Positions 6,356 to 10,203 of a stretch of 10,203 nucleotides of DNA are shown here, in pieces. The DNA is from Acholeplasmatales bacterium. Lineage in GTDB: Bacteria > Bacillota_I > Bacilli_A > Acholeplasmatales > Anaeroplasmataceae. Under the pieces are notes generated by a model that was not told the DNA's origin, searched no databases, and saw only the letters and a list, made by a program, of their open reading frames with translations. Position numbers and translations under genes: made by a program. Numbering within the stretch: position 1 is the stretch's first letter; each line of letters opens with the position of its first letter. The stretch lies in contig JAILBI010000268.1 in NCBI GenBank assembly GCA_024681175.1, positions 1-10,203 on the forward strand. Direction: 5' to 3'.

Positions 6356-7306
6356 TTAATTTTTTTCGAATTGTTCAATAATTTTTTGAACTAATGGGTG
6401 TCTTATGACATCTTCCTTTTCAAACTCAATAATTCCTACACCTTTGATATTTTTTAATAAATCAATTGATTTTTTTAAACCGGAATCATTTTTATTTTTA
6501 AGGTCAACTTGTGATATATCACCAGTAACAACCATCTTAGAATTGAAGCCTAATCTTGTTAAAAACATCTTCAATTGATTTAATGATGCATTTTGTGCTT
6601 CATCTAATATTACAAATGCATTATCCAATGTTCTTCCTCTCATGTAGGCAAGTGGTGCAATTTCAATTACACCCTTATTTATTAGATTTTCAGTTTCCTT
6701 TTGGCCAAGCATTTCATATAACGCATCATATAATGGTCTTAAATAAGGATCTACCTTTTCCTTTAAATCACCAGGTAAATATCCAAGTGATTCACCTGCC
6801 TCTACTGCAGGACGAGATAAAATGATTTTTTCACAGCTTCTTTTTTTAAGCATTTTAACAGCTAAGGCTACAGCTAAAAATGTTTTACCTGAGCCTGCTG
6901 AACCAATTGAAAATGTTAAATCCTTTTCTTCTAATGTTTTTAAATATAATTCTTGTCTTATTGTTTTTAAAAAGATTGGTTTATTATCATATGTAAAAGT
7001 AAATGCTTTTCTTCTTTTAATAAATGATAAATAATCAGCCTTTTTATTTTGCTTTAATATTTCAGTTATATAAATAATATCTCTTTTAGTAATAGCTAGA
7101 TTTAAACTTTCCATATAACATAATATTTCAAAAACATCTTTTATATTATTAATAAGGATATCATCATCTTTTGAAATAAATAAATTATTTCCTTTTACTT
7201 CAATTTGACAATTATATATATCTTCTAATATTTTAACATTTGTATTTGATGCACCTATAATACATTTTAAGTCTGCATCATTTAAATTATTTAAGCTTAT
7301 TTGCAT
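6356..7306 (-). CDS. phoH: PhoH family protein (predicted RNA-associated ATPase)
   Basis: A cytoplasmic P-loop ATPase of the PhoH/YbeZ family. Residues 1-80 resemble the N-terminal KH-like RNA-binding region of the Firmicutes form (IIGASNTNVKILED). The ATPase core carries Walker A GSAGSGKT (135-142), SRPAVEAGESLGYLPGD (164-180), APLAYMRGRTLD, Walker B FVILDEAQN (231-239), a sensor-like VVTGDISQVDL and a late VIRHPLVQKII. Its 316 residues are typical. Family members are linked to RNA metabolism and, with YbeY, to 16S rRNA processing; the precise role here is inferred. The ATG directly follows the TAA of the pseudouridine synthase gene with no gap, and the binding site GAGGA (7311-7315) lies inside that gene, suggesting coupled translation. 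The ybeY partner, often next to phoH in Firmicutes, is not present in this window. Confidence 0.93.
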   Translation of the reverse strand: MQISLNNLNDADLKCIIGASNTNVKILEDIYNCQIEVKGNNLFISKDDDILINNIKDVFEILCYMESLNLAITKRDIIYITEILKQNKKADYLSFIKRRKAFTFTYDNKPIFLKTIRQELYLKTLEEKDLTFSIGSAGSGKTFLAVALAVKMLKKRSCEKIILSRPAVEAGESLGYLPGDLKEKVDPYLRPLYDALYEMLGQKETENLINKGVIEIAPLAYMRGRTLDNAFVILDEAQNASLNQLKMFLTRLGFNSKMVVTGDISQVDLKNKNDSGLKKSIDLLKNIKGVGIIEFEKEDVIRHPLVQKIIEQFEKN

Positions 7307-7960
7307 TTATTCCTCGTTTTCAAATTCCAATATTTCCTTTGTTGTAGGATGTGGGAATGATATTTTATAACAATCAAGTGGGAATGATAATACATCTATA
7401 TCATTTTTAGAACCATATTTTTTATCTCCAAATAAAGGATGATTGATATTTGCCATTTGACATCTTATTTGATGGAATCTTCCTGTTACAAGCCTTATAT
7501 CAACATCTGTAACATCAATATTATTTATTTTATAATTCTTTATTGCTCTATAATATAATATTGATTTTTTACCTTCATTTGAAATATAGCTTTTCTTTTC
7601 ATTTTCATCTTTAATTAAATTATTTTCTAATTTAATATAATCAATATTATTTAATATACCTTCTACTGTTGCATGATAACATTTACTAAATTCATGCTTT
7701 AAAATTGAATCTGATAAACGTTGTGCCGCTTTAGAAGTTTTTGCATATACCATAATACCAGATGTATTTATATCTAAGCGATGAACAAGACCTAAAAAGA
7801 CATTACCAGGCTTTTGATATTTAACCTTGATATAATCTTTTATCATAGTTAGCATATCAGGTCTATTAGAGCTATCAGGCTGAGATAAAATACCTTTTTC
7901 TTTAAATACAACTATAATATGATTATCTTCATAATATATTTTAAATGAATTATTCATCAT
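7307..7960 (-). CDS. RluA-family RNA pseudouridine synthase
   Basis: The protein isomerises uridine to pseudouridine in an RNA, probably rRNA or tRNA; the exact site cannot be assigned. From ATG 7960 it has 217 residues. Motifs are YEDNHIIVVFKEKGILSQPD (10-29), the catalytic HRLDINTSG (60-68) with Asp63, and LVTGRFHQIR with NHPLFGDKKYG towards the C-terminus. No S4 RNA-binding domain precedes the core, so it is a catalytic-core-only member. A start at 8002 is possible but would overlap the LysR gene by 53 bases. ATG 7960 or the adjacent ATG 7957 fits better, with AAGGA (7972-7976) upstream and alignment with family starts. The gene overlaps the LysR stop by 11 bases and abuts phoH, so all three are probably co-translated. 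Confidence 0.9.
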   Translation of the reverse strand: MMNNSFKIYYEDNHIIVVFKEKGILSQPDSSNRPDMLTMIKDYIKVKYQKPGNVFLGLVHRLDINTSGIMVYAKTSKAAQRLSDSILKHEFSKCYHATVEGILNNIDYIKLENNLIKDENEKKSYISNEGKKSILYYRAIKNYKINNIDVTDVDIRLVTGRFHQIRCQMANINHPLFGDKKYGSKNDIDVLSFPLDCYKISFPHPTTKEILEFENEE

Positions 7961-8831
7961 AATACATTCTATCCTTAGGAAGCATCTTCTTAAAATCATC
8001 ATCTATAAATGTATTTTTACTATAAATAAGATAAAAATTTTGAGTAGGTGTAAAATTAATTAATTCAATTTCTTTTATATCGCCTTCATTTAAATATCTT
8101 CTTACAGAATCTCTATAGACAAATGCAATACCATCATATTCTTTTACCATCTTAATCATTAAATCAGGATTATTAGATCTTACAATAGTATTATCCTTCA
8201 ATCTTATATTTTTATTTTTTAACGCAGCTTCACAAGCTAAATCAAGACCGGATTTTTCATCTGGTAATATAATAATAGCCTTTGATAACATTTCTCTTGT
8301 AATACGGTCCTTATTTTCATAAGCACCATCCTTTTTACAAACTAAAATAATATGAGAACTTTGTAAATATACATTATTAAATTGAGATGAATCAAATGAT
8401 GAATCAATTATGGCAAAATCAAGATTACCTTGTAAAATATTTTTTTCAATATCTTGATTAGATAATGAATAAAAATCAAAATATTTTTTCTTATTATAAA
8501 AATAATCTAATGTTCTTGTATTAATAATTGAATTTAAAACCATAGGTGTCATACCAAGCTTATATGTTTTATCACCTTCTCCTGATTTTAAATTATTAAA
8601 TAATTGCTCATCTGAAATTTTTTGATTTTTAGCATATTCATATAAAATTTTACCAGCTCTTGTTAATTCTAAAGATTTAAAATCTTCAAATAGCTCAATA
8701 TTATAAAGCTTTTCAAGCTGCTTAATATGATGTGTAATCGCTGGTTGGGTAAAATTTAATCTGTCAGCTGTCTTTGTGTAGCTTCCTTCTTCCATTAAAG
8801 TAAGAAAGGTAATAAGCTTTTGATCTAACAT
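7950..8831 (-). CDS. LysR family transcriptional regulator
   Basis: The 293-residue protein has the standard LysR architecture. An N-terminal winged helix-turn-helix spans about residues 1-60, with GSYTKTADRLNFTQPAITHH and IKQLEKLYNIELFE, followed by a linker helix and an effector-binding domain from about residue 90 to 290. The inducer cannot be told from sequence. The ATG is supported by AGAGG (8839-8843) seven bases upstream. It is first in an operon with a pseudouridine synthase and PhoH. LysR genes more often stand divergent from their targets, so its position in the same transcript is less typical. A repeated ATATACTT at the promoter could be its own operator. No divergent partner exists: lon lies upstream on the same strand. 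Confidence 0.93.
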   Translation of the reverse strand: MLDQKLITFLTLMEEGSYTKTADRLNFTQPAITHHIKQLEKLYNIELFEDFKSLELTRAGKILYEYAKNQKISDEQLFNNLKSGEGDKTYKLGMTPMVLNSIINTRTLDYFYNKKKYFDFYSLSNQDIEKNILQGNLDFAIIDSSFDSSQFNNVYLQSSHIILVCKKDGAYENKDRITREMLSKAIIILPDEKSGLDLACEAALKNKNIRLKDNTIVRSNNPDLMIKMVKEYDGIAFVYRDSVRRYLNEGDIKEIELINFTPTQNFYLIYSKNTFIDDDFKKMLPKDRMYYDE

Positions 8832-8862
8832 TTTATCACCTCTATTATAAATTTAATATATA

Positions 8863-8879
8863 AAGTATATTAAGTATAT
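8863..8879 (-). repeat. Direct repeat over the -10 box, possible LysR operator
   Basis: ATATACTT occurs at 8879-8872 and 8870-8863 with nine-base spacing. The first copy contains the -10 hexamer TATACT and the second covers the expected transcription start. Autoregulation is only suggested. Confidence 0.3.
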
Positions 8880-8901
8880 AAATTTTTTTTATAAATGTCA
8901 A
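8873..8901 (-). promoter_or_regulatory. Near-consensus promoter of the LysR-pseudouridine synthase-phoH operon
   Basis: On the minus strand a perfect TTGACA (8901-8896) is followed after exactly 17 bases by TATACT (8878-8873), a 5 of 6 match. The expected start is near 8866, leaving a leader of about 35 bases before ATG 8831. The spacer contains a run of eight A residues. Confidence 0.8.
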
Positions 8902-8904
8902 TTT

Positions 8905-8941
8905 AAAAATAAATGCCTGAAAATTTATTCAGGCATTTATT
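8905..8941 (-). terminator. Terminator of lon
   Basis: A perfect 14-bp stem (AATAAATGCCTGAA at 8908-8921 with its complement at 8928-8941) has a six-base loop. On the minus strand it is followed by five T residues (8909-8905). It starts four bases after the lon stop and ends three bases before the TTGACA of the next operon. Confidence 0.87.
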
Positions 8942-8945
8942 GTTT

Positions 8946-10203
8946 TTATTTAAATAATGTGTTCAATATTTCACTAATATGTGAAACTGGTACAATCTTT
9001 AATTTATCTTTAACCTCTTGAGGAATATCTTCTATATCATTGATATTTTCCTTTGGAATAAAGATTTGTGTTAAACCATTTCTTGATGCGGCAATTGATT
9101 TTTCTCTTAAGCCACCAATTGGTAATACTGCACCTCTTAATGTGATTTCACCTGTCATACCAATATGACAATCAACTGTCTTCTTAGATAATGCAGATAC
9201 AAGGGCAGTTGTTAATGTTACACCTGCAGATGGACCATCCTTTGGAGTTGCACCTTCAGGTACATGGATATGAACATCATTCTTTTCAAAGAATTCTTTA
9301 TCAATACCATATTCTTCACAATGTGCATGTACATATGAGAATGCAGCTTCTGCAGATTCCTTCATTACATCACCAAGCTTACCAGTTAAATGAAGTGCAC
9401 CTTTTCCTGGATATGTTGTAACCTCAATATCTAATGTGTCGCCACCAAATTGTGTCCATGCAAGACCTGTAACAACACCAATTTCATTCTTACCACGATT
9501 TTGGTTATCCTGGAATTTAGGCTTACCAAGATATGATTGAATATCATCTTTACCAATTTCAGTTTTTTCAATCTTATCTTGCATAATCTTTCTTACTGTC
9601 TTACGGCATAATGCAGCAACCATTCTATTTAATTCACGTACACCAGCTTCTCTTGTGTAATTTCTAATTACTTCCTTCATTGCTTCATCAGAAATAGAAA
9701 TTTGTTCAGCCTTTAAACCATGATCTGCTAAATTTCTTGGAAGTAGATAATTAAAGCCGATTTGATATTTTTCAATTTCTGTATAAGATGATAATTCAAT
9801 GATTTCCATACGGTCATATAATGGGGCAGGAATTTTTGAAATATCATTTGCAGTAGTAATGAACATTACTTGAGATAAATCATATGGTTCTTCAAGATAA
9901 TTATCTGAGAAGAATTGATTTTGTTCAGGGTCTAATACTTCAAGCATTGCGGCAGCTGGGTCTCCACGATAATCAGATGTTAATTTATCAATTTCATCTA
10001 ATAAGAATACAGGATTAATAGTTCCAGCATCTCTCATACCCTTTAAGATACGTCCTGGTAGAGCTCCAATATAAGTTCTTCTATGACCTCTTATTTCGGC
10101 TTCATCATGAATACCACCAAGGCTTTGCTTAACGAATTTTCTTCCTAAAGCTTCAGAAATAGATTTAGCTAATGAAGTTTTACCTACTCCTGGAGGACCT
10201 GCA
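8946..10203 (-). CDS. lon: ATP-dependent protease La (Lon), C-terminal part, truncated by the window edge
   Basis: Lon is a cytoplasmic AAA+ serine protease that unfolds and degrades damaged and regulatory proteins. About 418 codons are visible, starting just before Walker A; the N-terminal substrate-binding region lies beyond position 10203. Seen in order are Walker A GPPGVGKT (10199-10176), GGIHDEAEIRGHRRTYIG, Walker B FLLDEID, a sensor-like FITTAND and an arginine-finger-like APLYDRMEII. The protease domain has DGPSAGVT with the catalytic Ser (codon 9228-9230) and RGAVLPIGGLREKS with the catalytic Lys (codon 9099-9101), so both dyad residues are intact. The reading frame is open to the edge; the ATG at 10037 is an internal methionine and not the start. 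A terminator follows the stop directly. Confidence 0.97.
   Translation of the reverse strand, partial: AGPPGVGKTSLAKSISEALGRKFVKQSLGGIHDEAEIRGHRRTYIGALPGRILKGMRDAGTINPVFLLDEIDKLTSDYRGDPAAAMLEVLDPEQNQFFSDNYLEEPYDLSQVMFITTANDISKIPAPLYDRMEIIELSSYTEIEKYQIGFNYLLPRNLADHGLKAEQISISDEAMKEVIRNYTREAGVRELNRMVAALCRKTVRKIMQDKIEKTEIGKDDIQSYLGKPKFQDNQNRGKNEIGVVTGLAWTQFGGDTLDIEVTTYPGKGALHLTGKLGDVMKESAEAAFSYVHAHCEEYGIDKEFFEKNDVHIHVPEGATPKDGPSAGVTLTTALVSALSKKTVDCHIGMTGEITLRGAVLPIGGLREKSIAASRNGLTQIFIPKENINDIEDIPQEVKDKLKIVPVSHISEILNTLFK

Noticed and set aside
7961..8002. Longer start at 8002 for the pseudouridine synthase
   Set aside because: It would add 14 residues unlike the family and overlap the LysR gene by 53 bases. 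ATG 7960 has AAGGA upstream and fits the family start.
9935..10037. ATG at 10037 as a separate truncated Lon start
   Set aside because: The frame stays open to the window edge and contains the Walker A motif upstream, so this is an internal methionine.

Overview
The window is very AT-rich and looks like the chromosome of a low-GC Gram-positive (Firmicutes) bacterium, perhaps an uncultured gut lineage near the Erysipelotrichia or Mollicutes. Evidence is the base composition, AGGAGG-type ribosome binding sites, short hairpin-plus-T-tract terminators and typical Firmicutes core genes. Every tryptophan I checked is TGG and TGA behaves as a stop, so the standard bacterial code fits, not the Mollicutes code. 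The lineage is inference only. I see no RNA gene, CRISPR array, insertion sequence, prophage or other mobile element, and no gene-free stretch longer than about 160 bases.

Positions 1-2692 (+ strand) hold a compact three-gene operon: the two subunits of an iron-sulfur class I fumarase and an NAD(P)-type malic enzyme. Together they would interconvert fumarate, malate and pyruvate plus CO2. The operon starts after an AT-only 10-bp palindrome that holds two TATAAT boxes, and ends at a clear terminator. It converges with the - strand genes, and a second hairpin ends an orphan gene of unknown function (2764-3138, -).

Positions 3270-6295 (- strand) hold the strangest gene, a 973-residue protein with its own promoter and terminator. 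It has about 12 membrane helices, a long glutamate/aspartate-rich repeat linker, a conserved domain of unknown function, a region resembling the C-terminal domain of ribosomal protein uL15, and a second acidic tail. This is the best candidate for undescribed biology here.

Positions 6307-8901 (- strand) form an operon of LysR-type regulator, RluA-family pseudouridine synthase and PhoH-family ATPase. The genes overlap or abut, a near-consensus promoter lies in front and a strong terminator follows phoH. Two of the three products are RNA-linked families, so the unit may concern RNA modification or turnover under LysR control. Positions 8905-10203 hold the C-terminal part of Lon protease, running off the window edge, with a terminator directly against the LysR-operon promoter.
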